Shown here piece after piece: positions 25,024-33,430 of a stretch of DNA of 64,000 bases. The position numbers and the translations under genes were made by a program. The stretch spans positions 108,735-172,734 of the forward strand of contig JACKMZ010000008.1 in the NCBI GenBank assembly GCA_024235135.1, given 5' to 3'. Position 1 is the stretch's first letter, and every line of letters starts with the position of its first letter. This DNA comes from Gammaproteobacteria bacterium (GTDB lineage: Bacteria > Pseudomonadota > Gammaproteobacteria > Competibacterales > Competibacteraceae). Below the pieces are notes generated by a model, which saw nothing but the letters and a program-made list of their open reading frames with translations, searched no databases and was not told the origin of the DNA.

Positions 25024-25685
25024 TGTACGGCCTGGTCTTCGATATCGCCCACATGCTGGCCGGTGGCATGGTGGTGGTCAGTTTCCTGTTGCTGTATCAG
25101 GATCGGTTGTATGCGCTGCTGAACACCTATGCCCTGCATGCCCTGCTTTTGGCGCTGGTGGTGAGTTGGCAGGCTTATTCCCATGATGCCCCGCATCTCT
25201 ATGTCACGGCCGGCATCGCCCTGATCTTCAAGGCCATCATCATTCCCGTCGTGTTGCACCGGATTATTCAACGACTGGGCATTCAGCGCACCATCGAGCA
25301 GGTGTTGGGGGTTGGGCTGAACATGCTGGTCGGCGTCCTGCTGGTCGCCTTGGCGATCATCGTGATGCTGCCCGTGACCGCGGCCTCCGAGGCCCTGGTG
25401 CGTGAGGATCTGATCTTCGCGTTGTCCATCGTGCTGTTGGGTTTATTGATGATGATCACCCGCCGTAACGCGGTCAGTCAGGTGGTGGGATTCATGTCCA
25501 TGGAAAACGGTCTGGTGTTGGCGGCCGTAGGGGCCAGTGGCATGCCCCTGGTGGTGGAAATCAGTATCGCCTTTTCGGTGTTGATCGCCCTGATCGTGAT
25601 CGGCATCTTCCTGTTCCGCATCCGGGAGCGTTTCGACACCGTCGACGTGCAGGCCATGGATGCATTTCGTGGGGAAAGACCGTGA
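25023..25685 (+). CDS. hyfE: Hydrogenase-4 component E-like membrane subunit
   Basis: 220 residues from the ATG at 25023, in TGATG overlap with hyfC. Six or so hydrophobic helices; HyfE/NuoK-like segment with VGFMSMENGLVLAAVGASGM. The stop overlaps the GTG start of hyfF (GTGA). Part of the membrane arm. Confidence 0.88.
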   Translation: MYGLVFDIAHMLAGGMVVVSFLLLYQDRLYALLNTYALHALLLALVVSWQAYSHDAPHLYVTAGIALIFKAIIIPVVLHRIIQRLGIQRTIEQVLGVGLNMLVGVLLVALAIIVMLPVTAASEALVREDLIFALSIVLLGLLMMITRRNAVSQVVGFMSMENGLVLAAVGASGMPLVVEISIAFSVLIALIVIGIFLFRIRERFDTVDVQAMDAFRGERP

Positions 25686-27124
25686 ACGGTTCCACGGTAG
25701 TGGCCGCCCTGTTGCTGATCCCGTTGAGCGCGGCCGTGTTGCTGGTTCTATTGCCCGGTTATCGGGTGGCGGCGCGGTTGAATGTCGTCGCCACCTTGCT
25801 CACGCTGTTGAGCGCGATCACCTTGTTCCATGTCAGGCCGCCGGCCAATCTGTATCTGCTCGTGGACGATTTCAACATCTATCTGATCGTGCTCAATACC
25901 TGGGTCGGATTCACCACCAGCGTGTTCAGCGCCAGCTACATCGGTCACGAACTGGCCACCGGGCGGCTGACGCCGGTGTATCTGCGTTTCTACCATGCCA
26001 TGTATCAGGGGCTGATGTTCGCCATGAATCTGGCGCTACTGGCCAACAATATCGGTCTGCTGTGGGTGGCCATCGAACTGGCCACGTTGACCACGGTGAT
26101 GATGGTCGGCATCTACCGCACCCACGAAGCATTGGAAGCGGCCTGGAAGTATTTCATTCTGGGCAGCGTCGGTATCGCTCTGGCGCTGTTCGGCACCATC
26201 CTCGTCTATCTGGCCGCACAGCCGGTGGTCGGTCAGGGTCTGCCGGCTATGGCCTGGCACATTTTGCTGCCGCAAGCCAGTGCATTCGATCCGGCCCTGC
26301 TCAATCTGGCCTTCGTGTTCCTGTTGCTGGGTTACGGCACCAAGGTCGGTCTGGCGCCGCTCCATGCCTGGCTGCCCGATGCCCATGCCGAAGGCCCGAC
26401 GCCGATTTCGGCGGTGCTCTCCGGGTTGTTGCTCAACGTGGCTCTGTACGCGGTGCTGCGCTTCAAGATGTTGATGAGCGCCAATCCGGCTGCCGTCGCG
26501 CCGGGTCCGCTGATGGTGAGCATGGGGCTGGTGTCCTTGGTGTTCGCGGCTTTCATGCTGTATCAGCGGCGTGATATCAAACGGCTGTTCGCCTATTCCT
26601 CCATCGAACACATGGGCATCATCACTTTCGCCTTCGGCATGGGCGGACCGTTGGCCAATTTCGCTGGGTTGCTGCACATGACCTTGCACAGCCTCACTAA
26701 GTCGGCGATTTTTTTCGCCGTCGGTCACGTCGCGCAGATCAAGGGCACCCAGAAAATCTCGGACATCCGGGGCCTGACCGTCACTCACCCCGCCCTGGGC
26801 TGGGGTCTGTTGTTGGGCGTGGTGGCGATCGCCGGACTGCCGCCGATGGGCATCTTCGTGAGCGAATTTTTGCTGGTCACCTCCACCTTCGCCCGCGAAC
26901 CGTTACTGGCCCTGCCGCTGGTGCTGGGGCTGCTGTTGGCGCTGGGCGCTCTATTGCTGCGCGTGCAGGGGCTGGCGTTCGGCGAACCCATAGGCAGCAC
27001 GGCGCCGGGGCAGGCGTCCTATCTCCCGTTATTCGCGCATCTGGGGCTGGTGCTGATCGCGGGAATCTGGCTGCCGGGGCCGCTGGTGTCCTGGTTTACC
27101 CATGTGGCCGCTCTGCTGGGCTGA
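25682..27124 (+). CDS. hyfF: Hydrogenase-4 component F-like proton-antiporter subunit
   Basis: 480 residues from a GTG codon at 25682 that overlaps the hyfE stop. NuoN/NuoM-type antiporter fold; signature YGTKVGLAPLHAWLPDAHAE with GPTPISAVLSGLLLNVALYA, and YSSIEHMGIITFAFGMG. About 13 hydrophobic helices. This is a second antiporter-like module besides HyfB; no HyfD is present, so the membrane arm is shorter than in E. coli hydrogenase-4. Confidence 0.92.
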   Translation: MNGSTVVAALLLIPLSAAVLLVLLPGYRVAARLNVVATLLTLLSAITLFHVRPPANLYLLVDDFNIYLIVLNTWVGFTTSVFSASYIGHELATGRLTPVYLRFYHAMYQGLMFAMNLALLANNIGLLWVAIELATLTTVMMVGIYRTHEALEAAWKYFILGSVGIALALFGTILVYLAAQPVVGQGLPAMAWHILLPQASAFDPALLNLAFVFLLLGYGTKVGLAPLHAWLPDAHAEGPTPISAVLSGLLLNVALYAVLRFKMLMSANPAAVAPGPLMVSMGLVSLVFAAFMLYQRRDIKRLFAYSSIEHMGIITFAFGMGGPLANFAGLLHMTLHSLTKSAIFFAVGHVAQIKGTQKISDIRGLTVTHPALGWGLLLGVVAIAGLPPMGIFVSEFLLVTSTFAREPLLALPLVLGLLLALGALLLRVQGLAFGEPIGSTAPGQASYLPLFAHLGLVLIAGIWLPGPLVSWFTHVAALLG

Positions 27125-27133
27125 GGAACGCGC

Positions 27134-28657
27134 ATGAACCAGACGGTATCGCTGTCGGAGACGCTTGGGCGCGGTGAGTTGATCGGCGGACATCGCCCCT
27201 GGCCGCGTGCCGTGGTGACCCCCGAGATTTGGCAGGAACTGGCCATTGGCCTGGGCAAGAGGGTTTACACCCTGCTCGGCTTGTGGGGCGAGCCGGAAAA
27301 CGTGAATCTGGCTCTGTTTCAGGAAGCGAGCGGGGAAATCGGGGTGGCCAGTCTGAATTGTCCCGACGGCGGCTTCCCCTCGCTGGGGCACGTCTGTCCA
27401 CCCGCGCAGCGACTCGAACGGGCGTTGGCCGATCTGTTCGGATTGCAGCCGTTGACCGGCCCCGATGCGCGTCCCTGGCTGGATCATGGCCGCTGGCCGA
27501 TTCGCCATCCGCTGGGCGCCGCGCAAACCAGGTCAGGACCGGCCGATCCCTATCCTTTTCTGACCGCCGAAGGGGAAAGCCTGCATCAGATCCCGGTCGG
27601 GCCGGTGCATGCGGGCATCATCGAGCCGGGACATTTCCGTTTCACAGCCAACGGGGAAACCGTGGTGCGTCTGGAAGAACGCCTGGGTTATGTCCACAAA
27701 GGCATCGAGACCCTGTTGCGCGGCGCTACCCTGGATTCGGCGGCCCGTCTGGCCGGGCGGGTGTCGGGCGATAGCAGCGTGGCCTACGCGCTGGCCTTCG
27801 CCCGCGCTGTGGAAGCGGCGTGTGGCATCGCGGTTCCCGAACGGGCGCTGTGGTTGCGAGCCTTGTTGGCCGAACTGGAACGTCTGGCCAATCATTTCGG
27901 CGATGTCGGCGCTGTCTGCAACGACGCGGCCTTCTCCCTGATGCAAGCGCATTGCGCCGTACTCCGCGAGCGGGTATTGCGCGCCAGCGCGACTTGTTTC
28001 GGCCATCGCCTGCTGATGGACCGGATCGCTCCCGGTGGCGTCACGACCGATCTGCCCGCCGAAGGGCAGCCGCTCCTGCATAAACTGGTCGTCGATTTGC
28101 GCCGGCAATTCAAACCGCTGATCGAACTCTACGACAACACGGCCTCGTTGCAGGACCGCACGGTGGCTACGGGTGTGCTCAATTCGGAACTGGCTCGGCA
28201 ATTCGGAGCGGGGGGCTACGTGGGTCGGGCCTCCGGGCGGAATTTCGATGCCCGCCGTATGCCGGGATATCCGCCTTATGACCGGCTGCGTTTCGAGGTG
28301 CCCGTGCTCAGTGCCGGCGACGTGGATGCGAGGGTGTGGATTCGTATCCACGAGGTCGGGCAGAGTCTGGCGCTGATCGAAGAGATCCTGGATCGATTGC
28401 CCAGCGGTCCGATACGCGCCGATCTGCCTCCGGTTTGTGGTCCCGGCGAAGGCATGGCGCTGGTCGAAGGCTTTCGCGGCGATATTCTGGTCTGGTTGCG
28501 GCTGGCCGCCGACGGCGCCGTGGAACGTTGCCATTTGCGCGATCCTTCCTGGTTCCAGTGGCCGTTGCTGGAAGCCGTCATCGAAGGCAACATCGTGGCG
28601 GATTTTCCGCTGTGCAATAAGTCTTTCAACTGCTCCTATTCGGGTCACGATCTCTAG
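27134..28657 (+). CDS. hyfG: Hydrogenase-4 large-subunit-like protein lacking Ni-Fe ligands
   Basis: 507 residues, a NuoC-like N-terminal domain fused to a NuoD/HycE-like large subunit, as in HyfG. In the hydrogenase N-terminal motif RVCGIC both cysteines are replaced (RVSGDS, 209-214). At the C-terminus, where DPCxxC is expected, the chain ends SFNCSYSGHDL, with Ser and Gly at the aligned ligand positions. C494 and C500 are not in the ligand spacing. So it cannot carry a normal Ni-Fe centre and belongs to the energy-converting hydrogenase-related (Ehr) type. It starts nine bases after hyfF. Electron donor and acceptor are unknown. Confidence 0.88.
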   Translation: MNQTVSLSETLGRGELIGGHRPWPRAVVTPEIWQELAIGLGKRVYTLLGLWGEPENVNLALFQEASGEIGVASLNCPDGGFPSLGHVCPPAQRLERALADLFGLQPLTGPDARPWLDHGRWPIRHPLGAAQTRSGPADPYPFLTAEGESLHQIPVGPVHAGIIEPGHFRFTANGETVVRLEERLGYVHKGIETLLRGATLDSAARLAGRVSGDSSVAYALAFARAVEAACGIAVPERALWLRALLAELERLANHFGDVGAVCNDAAFSLMQAHCAVLRERVLRASATCFGHRLLMDRIAPGGVTTDLPAEGQPLLHKLVVDLRRQFKPLIELYDNTASLQDRTVATGVLNSELARQFGAGGYVGRASGRNFDARRMPGYPPYDRLRFEVPVLSAGDVDARVWIRIHEVGQSLALIEEILDRLPSGPIRADLPPVCGPGEGMALVEGFRGDILVWLRLAADGAVERCHLRDPSWFQWPLLEAVIEGNIVADFPLCNKSFNCSYSGHDL

Positions 28658-28668
28658 GGCCGGCCACC

Positions 28669-29181
28669 ATGCGCAAGCTGCTATTCCAGAATTTATTGCG
28701 ACGCACGCTCACTCAGGCCGCGCCCCAGCCTTCGCAGACGGCGCTGGCGGAGCTTGGCGAACGCCTGAAGGTCACGACCCGCCGGCGTCTGGGTCGGAGC
28801 TTGTCCATTCGCGAAGTCGATGCCGGTTCCTGCAACGGTTGCGAACTGGAAATCCATGCCCTCAATAACGCCTATTACGACGTGGAACGCTTCGGCATCC
28901 GCTTCGTGGCCTCGCCGCGCCATGCCGACGTATTGCTGGTGACGGGTCCGGTCACGGCCAATATGCGGGAGGCTTTGCAGCGTACCTACAATGCTACGCC
29001 CGATCCCAAATGGGTGGTGGCGGTTGGAGATTGTGGCCGGGATGGCGGTGTATTCTGCGGCAGTTACGCTTGTGTCGGCGGGGTGGGAGAGGTGATTCCC
29101 GTCGATCTGCATATCGACGGTTGTCCGCCGACGCCGGAGCAATTGTTGGAAGGCTTGCTGGCGCTGCTGGCCATGCAGTGA
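28669..29181 (+). CDS. hyfI: Hydrogenase-4 small-subunit-like (NuoB-like) protein
   Basis: 170 residues, 11 bases after hyfG. NuoB/HycG family with one [4Fe-4S] cluster: C55 and C58 (GSCNGCELE), C122 (GDCGRDGG) and C152 (DGCPPTP) are all present, so the proximal cluster is kept although the Ni-Fe site in HyfG is gone. It is the last gene of the operon. It faces the 3' end of pckG copy 2, 82 bases away, with the pckG terminator between. Confidence 0.92.
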   Translation: MRKLLFQNLLRRTLTQAAPQPSQTALAELGERLKVTTRRRLGRSLSIREVDAGSCNGCELEIHALNNAYYDVERFGIRFVASPRHADVLLVTGPVTANMREALQRTYNATPDPKWVVAVGDCGRDGGVFCGSYACVGGVGEVIPVDLHIDGCPPTPEQLLEGLLALLAMQ

Positions 29182-29208
29182 TCGCCAGGAGCGCGGTGGG
29201 TTGAGCGT

Positions 29209-31114
29209 CTTTCGAAAAAAAAGCGCGCCGAAGCGCGCTTTGAAAGGGGATGCGGGAAGCGGCTTATTGAGGCAGTTTCCAGCTTTCCGGGGAACGCCAG
29301 AGGCCGGCGAGCAACATCTCACGCTGGAGGACCAGTTCCTTGGGCAGGCGATCGTAGATCAACAGGAACAGTTCCTCATGGGAGAGGAGTTCCTGGGTCC
29401 AGGCCTTGCGATCGACGGTCATCATATTGACGAACTTCTCACGCGGGAAGTCGATATCGGTCCAATCGAGATCGTCGTAGTTGGGCATCCAGCCGAGCGG
29501 GCTTTCGACGCCGCCGCCATGGCCGTGGGTGCGGTCGAGCACCCACTTCAGCACGCGCATGTTGTCGCCGAAGCCAGGCCACATGAACTTGCCGTTGTCA
29601 TCCTTGCGGAACCAGTTGACGCAGAAGATACGCGGGGGATCGGACAAGCGATGGCCGACTTCCAACCAATGATCGAAGTAATCGCCGACGTGATAGCCAC
29701 AGAACGGCAGCATGGCCATGGGATCGCGGCGGACCTTGCCTTGCGCGCCGGCCTGCGCGGCCGTGGTTTCCGAACCCATGGTCGCGCCCATGTAGACGCC
29801 CTGATCCCAACCGCGGGCCTGCACGACCAACGGAATGGCGGTGCTGCGCCGGCCGCCGAAGATAAAGGCGCTGATCGGCACGCCGGCGGGGTCTTCCCAA
29901 GCCGGGTCGATGGACGGGCACTGCGCGGCCGGGGCGGTGAACCGGGAATTGGGATGGGCCGCCGGGCGGCCGCAATCTGGGCTCCACGGCTGGCCACGCC
30001 AGTCGGTCAGTTCCGCCGGCGGGGTATCGGTCAGATCCTCCCACCACACATCGCCGTCCGGGGTCTCCGCCACATTGGTGAAAATGCAATTGGCGTTAAG
30101 GGTGGCCAAGGCATTGGGATTGGACTTCTGCGACGTGCCGGGAGCGACGCCAAAGAAACCGGCCTCGGGATTGATGGCATACAGACGGCCATCGGGACCG
30201 GGCTTGATCCAGGCGATGTCATCGCCCACCGTCGTGACCTTCCAGCCATCGAAGGCCTTGGGCGGAATCAGCATGGCGAAATTGGTCTTGCCGCAGGCGC
30301 TCGGGAAAGCCGCCGCCACATAAGTCTTCTCACCCTGCGGCGATTCCACGCCGAGAATCAACATATGCTCGGCCAGCCAGCCCTGATCGCGGCCCATGCT
30401 GGAAGCAATGCGCAAGGCAAAGCACTTCTTGCCCAACAAGGCGTTGCCGCCGTAACCGCTGCCATACGACCAAATGGCATTCTCTTCCGGGAAATGGACA
30501 ATGTACTTGGTGTCATTGCACGGCCACGGCACATCGTTCTGACCCGGCTCCAGCGGCATACCCACCGAATGCAGGCACTGCACGAACTCGCCATCGCTGC
30601 CCAGCACATCCAACGCGCCCCGGCCCATGCGGGTCATGATGCGCATATTGGCCGCCACATACGGCGAATCGCTGATCTCCACCCCGATATGGGAAATCTT
30701 CGAACCCAATGGTCCCATGCTGAAGGGGATCACATACATTGTGCGACCCTGCATGCAACCTTTGAACAAGCCCGTCAGGGTGGTCTTCATCTCCGCCGGA
30801 GCGACCCAGTTATTGGTCGGACCCGCGTCGTGCTTGTGGACACTGCAGATAAACGTCCGGTCCTCGACCCGCGCCACGTCGCTGGGGTCGGACAGGGCCA
30901 GGAAACTGTTCGGCCGCTTCTCCGGATTCAGCCGCTTGAGGCTGCCGGCCTGCACCATCTCCTCGCACAGCCGGTCGTATTCTTCTTGTGAACCGTCGCA
31001 CCAGTAAATGCTGTCCGGCTGCGTCAGCGCCGCAATCTCCGCTACCCAGGCGCGAAGACCTTCGTGCTTTACGTAGTCCGGAAATACCGGTTCCAATTTG
31101 TCGATGTGTTTTAC
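29209..31114. repeat. 1906-bp direct repeat, copy B (pckG 2)
   Basis: Matches 17163-19068 with an offset of 12046 bases, same orientation. The left boundary is the CTTTCG just before the terminator and the right boundary is TGTTTTAC inside the sixth to seventh pckG codon. Homologous recombination between the two copies would remove a 12-kb circle carrying one pckG, ptsP, the XRE gene and the whole hyf-like operon. Confidence 0.93.
29214..29245 (-). terminator. Rho-independent terminator of pckG copy 2
   Basis: Same GCGCGC hairpin and T-run (minus strand) as after copy 1, because it lies inside the repeat. Here it also separates the convergent hyfI gene; on the plus strand the stem may help end the hyf transcript. 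Confidence 0.85.
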
Positions 31115-31132
31115 ATTGGACTGATAAGTCAT
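29264..31132 (-). CDS. pckG: Phosphoenolpyruvate carboxykinase (GTP), copy 2
   Basis: 622 residues from the ATG at 31132 (MTYQSNVKHIDK), with GGAG nine bases upstream; the longer frame to 31189 is not needed. Identical in sequence to copy 1 after residue 6. The N-terminal codons differ strongly at DNA level, although MTY..VKHIDK is kept in both. The upstream region has a perfect 10-bp inverted repeat absent from copy 1. Same reaction as copy 1, likely different regulation. Confidence 0.96.
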   Translation of the reverse strand: MTYQSNVKHIDKLEPVFPDYVKHEGLRAWVAEIAALTQPDSIYWCDGSQEEYDRLCEEMVQAGSLKRLNPEKRPNSFLALSDPSDVARVEDRTFICSVHKHDAGPTNNWVAPAEMKTTLTGLFKGCMQGRTMYVIPFSMGPLGSKISHIGVEISDSPYVAANMRIMTRMGRGALDVLGSDGEFVQCLHSVGMPLEPGQNDVPWPCNDTKYIVHFPEENAIWSYGSGYGGNALLGKKCFALRIASSMGRDQGWLAEHMLILGVESPQGEKTYVAAAFPSACGKTNFAMLIPPKAFDGWKVTTVGDDIAWIKPGPDGRLYAINPEAGFFGVAPGTSQKSNPNALATLNANCIFTNVAETPDGDVWWEDLTDTPPAELTDWRGQPWSPDCGRPAAHPNSRFTAPAAQCPSIDPAWEDPAGVPISAFIFGGRRSTAIPLVVQARGWDQGVYMGATMGSETTAAQAGAQGKVRRDPMAMLPFCGYHVGDYFDHWLEVGHRLSDPPRIFCVNWFRKDDNGKFMWPGFGDNMRVLKWVLDRTHGHGGGVESPLGWMPNYDDLDWTDIDFPREKFVNMMTVDRKAWTQELLSHEELFLLIYDRLPKELVLQREMLLAGLWRSPESWKLPQ

Positions 31133-31258
31133 CTTGAGCCGCTCCATAAATGGATGACCGGAAATCGCGATCTCCCCAATCACAAGCACCGGTTTTCATG
31201 GCTTTGACGCGGGCGGCGAGGGAGGTGGGATGTCGCGCGCGAACTTCGATGTAGGCAG

Positions 31259-31282
31259 TCGAGCTTTTGTTAAAAAGCTCGA
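31259..31282. promoter_or_regulatory. perfect inverted repeat upstream of pckG copy 2
   Basis: TCGAGCTTTT, four-base loop GTTA, AAAAGCTCGA: a perfect 10-bp stem in an AT-rich stretch about 130 bases upstream of the pckG start. It may be an operator for pckG copy 2. A terminator for cbpM is a weaker option because it is 180 bases after the cbpM stop and another GC-rich stem lies closer. Confidence 0.45.
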
Positions 31283-31360
31283 ATATTTAATTATCGCAAT
31301 AAAATTTCGATCAAAAACTCTAATTCGCGCAAAAAAACCACAATAAAGCTAGAGGAATAG

Positions 31361-31380
31361 GCCCCTCCGGCCGGAGGGGC
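31361..31380 (-). terminator. GC-rich palindrome downstream of cbpM
   Basis: A perfect 20-base palindrome, GCCCCTCCGG then CCGGAGGGGC, lies 80 bases after the cbpM stop on the minus strand. There is no immediate T-run, only an A/T-rich stretch further on, so termination is plausible but not certain. Confidence 0.5.
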
Positions 31381-31460
31381 GATAAGGAAAAGCATCGGCG
31401 TACGCTGGCGCGAGGCGTCGGTTGGACTCAGGCGCTTTGTACGGAAAGGCTGCACGGGCG

Positions 31461-31760
31461 TCAGCGGGGTCGGCGGCGTAGGGAGGCGATCTCTTCCAAT
31501 AGATCCAGCGCCAGCGCGGCCCCCGCCAGATTCACCCGTAAATCCCGTTGCAGACGCAGCGCGACTTGTACCCGCACGACCGCTCGCCCACCGAAGCGCC
31601 ATTCCCTGGGATGCGCACCCCCCGGTTCGATCAGCCCTTCGTCGATCATGTCCATGATCCGCTCGGCGTTCACGCCGCACAGCCGGCACAATTCATAGAG
31701 GCTAAGGTTCACGCTGTCGTCCAACAGCGTTCCGCTAATGACCGTCATTTCGTTGATCAT
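31461..31760 (-). CDS. cbpM: Chaperone modulator CbpM
   Basis: 99 residues, MerR-like winged-helix fold that binds the J domain of CbpA and inhibits both its co-chaperone and DNA-binding activity. Recognised from LSLYELCRLCGVNAERI, the EGLIEPGG turn and REWRF. It starts three bases after cbpA ends, so the inhibitor is made with its target. Confidence 0.88.
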   Translation of the reverse strand: MINEMTVISGTLLDDSVNLSLYELCRLCGVNAERIMDMIDEGLIEPGGAHPREWRFGGRAVVRVQVALRLQRDLRVNLAGAALALDLLEEIASLRRRPR

Positions 31761-31763
31761 CGC

Positions 31764-32705
31764 TTAAGCCTCCAGTGCAGTTCGCGGGTTGAGCGGCATT
31801 TCTTCGGCCATTCGTTCATACAGGGCCTTCGCCTCCGGCGTATCGGCCGCCGGTATTACAATACGTAAGGTTACGAACTGATCGCCCGCCGGATTGCCTG
31901 GCAAACCGCGCCCTTTCAAGCGCAGCTTGGCGCCCGATTGAGAGCCTTGTGGAATTTTAAGCTCCACCTTGCCGCCCAGGGTCGGGACCGTGACGCTCGC
32001 ACCCAGGGCCGCTTCCCACGGCGTGACCGGCAGTTCCAAATAGATGTCCCGTTGCTCCGCGTGAAAATGCGGATGAGCCGTTAACGCCACTTCCAGATAC
32101 AGATCGCCGTGCGCCCCACCGCCCAGGCCGGGCGAACCTTGACCGGCCAATCGTATGCGCTGACCCTCGGTGACGCCCTTGGGAATCTTCACGTTCAGGG
32201 AACGCGGTGTGCTCACCAGATGCCCGTTGGCGTCCAAGTTGGCGCTGGTCAGCGTGATGGTCCGCGTCGCGCCGTGATAGGCATCTTCCAGACTGACCGT
32301 GAGCCGGGCATGGTGATCCTCGCCGTGGGCGTGAATCCCCGCTCCCTTGTGTCCCCCGTGATAAGACGAGCGATCGCCGAAAAGAGTCTCGAAGAAATCG
32401 CTGAAATCACGGGCGTCGGTGTAACCCCCGCCGCTGAACTCGAAGCCCGAGTCCCAATTGGGCGGCGGGCGGAAATCCTGGCCCGCTTGCCAGTCTTTGC
32501 CGAATTGATCGTAGGCGGCGCGCTTTTCGGGGTCTTTGAGAACCTCGTAGGCTTCGCCCACTTCCTTGAAGCGTTCCTCGGCGTCGTTTTCCTTGCTGAC
32601 GTCCGGATGATATTTGCGCGCCAGCTTGCGGTAAGCGCGTTTGATGTCGTCCTGGGTCGCATCCCGAGACACACCCAAGACTTGATAATAGTCTTTGAAT
32701 TCCAT
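31764..32705 (-). CDS. cbpA: Curved-DNA-binding protein CbpA (DnaJ-type co-chaperone)
   Basis: 313 residues. J domain at about 5-70 with the HPD motif (ARKYHPDVSKEN), then a Gly-rich linker without zinc fingers, then two C-terminal beta domains (LTVSLEDAYHGATR..., LYLEVALTAHPHFHAEQRD). Works with DnaK and binds curved DNA in the nucleoid. Between hsp20 and cbpM; the three make a minus-strand proteostasis cluster. Confidence 0.93.
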   Translation of the reverse strand: MEFKDYYQVLGVSRDATQDDIKRAYRKLARKYHPDVSKENDAEERFKEVGEAYEVLKDPEKRAAYDQFGKDWQAGQDFRPPPNWDSGFEFSGGGYTDARDFSDFFETLFGDRSSYHGGHKGAGIHAHGEDHHARLTVSLEDAYHGATRTITLTSANLDANGHLVSTPRSLNVKIPKGVTEGQRIRLAGQGSPGLGGGAHGDLYLEVALTAHPHFHAEQRDIYLELPVTPWEAALGASVTVPTLGGKVELKIPQGSQSGAKLRLKGRGLPGNPAGDQFVTLRIVIPAADTPEAKALYERMAEEMPLNPRTALEA

Positions 32706-32790
32706 GGGCTATCAGCCTGTGCAAGAGTGGACGGGGAACAAGCGGCGCTTGGGAAACCCGACGGCGCGGTCGCGCCGTCGGGTCGATCCT

Positions 32791-33231
32791 TTAGTTGCTT
32801 TCCACCTGAATGCGATGAGGTTGCGCGGCTTTCCCCTTGGGTACGATGACCTCCAGTACGCCGTCCTTGGTCTTGGCCGAGATCTGGTCGGCATCGACGC
32901 TGTCGGGTAGCGAGAAGCGGCGCAGGAAAGTACCGCGTACCCGTTCGATACGTTTGTACTTTTCGTTCTCTTCCTTGTTTTCCGATACCCGCTGCCCCTT
33001 GAGCGTCAGCACGCCCTTCTCCATGGTGATCTCGATATCCTTGCCATCGACGCCCGGCACATCGGCGTGAATGACGAAGCGATCGTTTTCATCTTTGATG
33101 TCTACGGCGGGCGCCCAGTCGCTGGTCAGCGCACTGCCTTCGTCTCCCAGGCGGCTCGTGTCGAACAGCCGGTTGACTTCGCGTTGCAATTGATTGAGCA
33201 GGTTCAAAGGTTCATAGCGGATGACTGCCAT
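32791..33231 (-). CDS. Small heat shock protein, Hsp20 family
   Basis: 146 residues from the ATG at 33231 (MAVIRYEPLNLL), with AGGAG nine bases upstream. An in-frame start at 33360 would cross the promoter and is rejected. The alpha-crystallin domain covers about residues 38-130 (WAPAVDIKDENDRFVIHADV, then LTLKGQR, and the L-x-I/V-x-V-type segment GVLEVIVPKG). Holdase that keeps unfolding proteins soluble. Preceded by a sigma-32-like promoter. Confidence 0.93.
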   Translation of the reverse strand: MAVIRYEPLNLLNQLQREVNRLFDTSRLGDEGSALTSDWAPAVDIKDENDRFVIHADVPGVDGKDIEITMEKGVLTLKGQRVSENKEENEKYKRIERVRGTFLRRFSLPDSVDADQISAKTKDGVLEVIVPKGKAAQPHRIQVESN

Positions 33232-33286
33232 GGGTATTCTCCTAATTGGGTTGGTAAGGTCGGCCCATCTGGCCTGGTTAGGCTTG

Positions 33287-33315
33287 AATATGGGTACAAC
33301 CCTACCCTTTTCAAG
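33287..33315 (-). promoter_or_regulatory. Sigma-32 (heat-shock) promoter of hsp20
   Basis: On the minus strand CTTGAA (33315-33310) is followed after 15 bases by CCCATATT (33294-33287), a close match to the RpoH consensus CTTGAA-N(11-16)-CCCCATnT. It lies about 55 bases before the hsp20 start. cbpA and cbpM, downstream on the same strand, may be read from it too. Confidence 0.7.
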
Positions 33316-33430
33316 GGATTCCCCAGCGCATTTTTCGCCGTGGACGTCGAAGCTGTTCAACCACCGCGTTCCGCGCCGATCCGCTGCTTGCCCGCCAGCT
33401 GGAACACTTTTCGCCAGTCCAACCCGGCGG

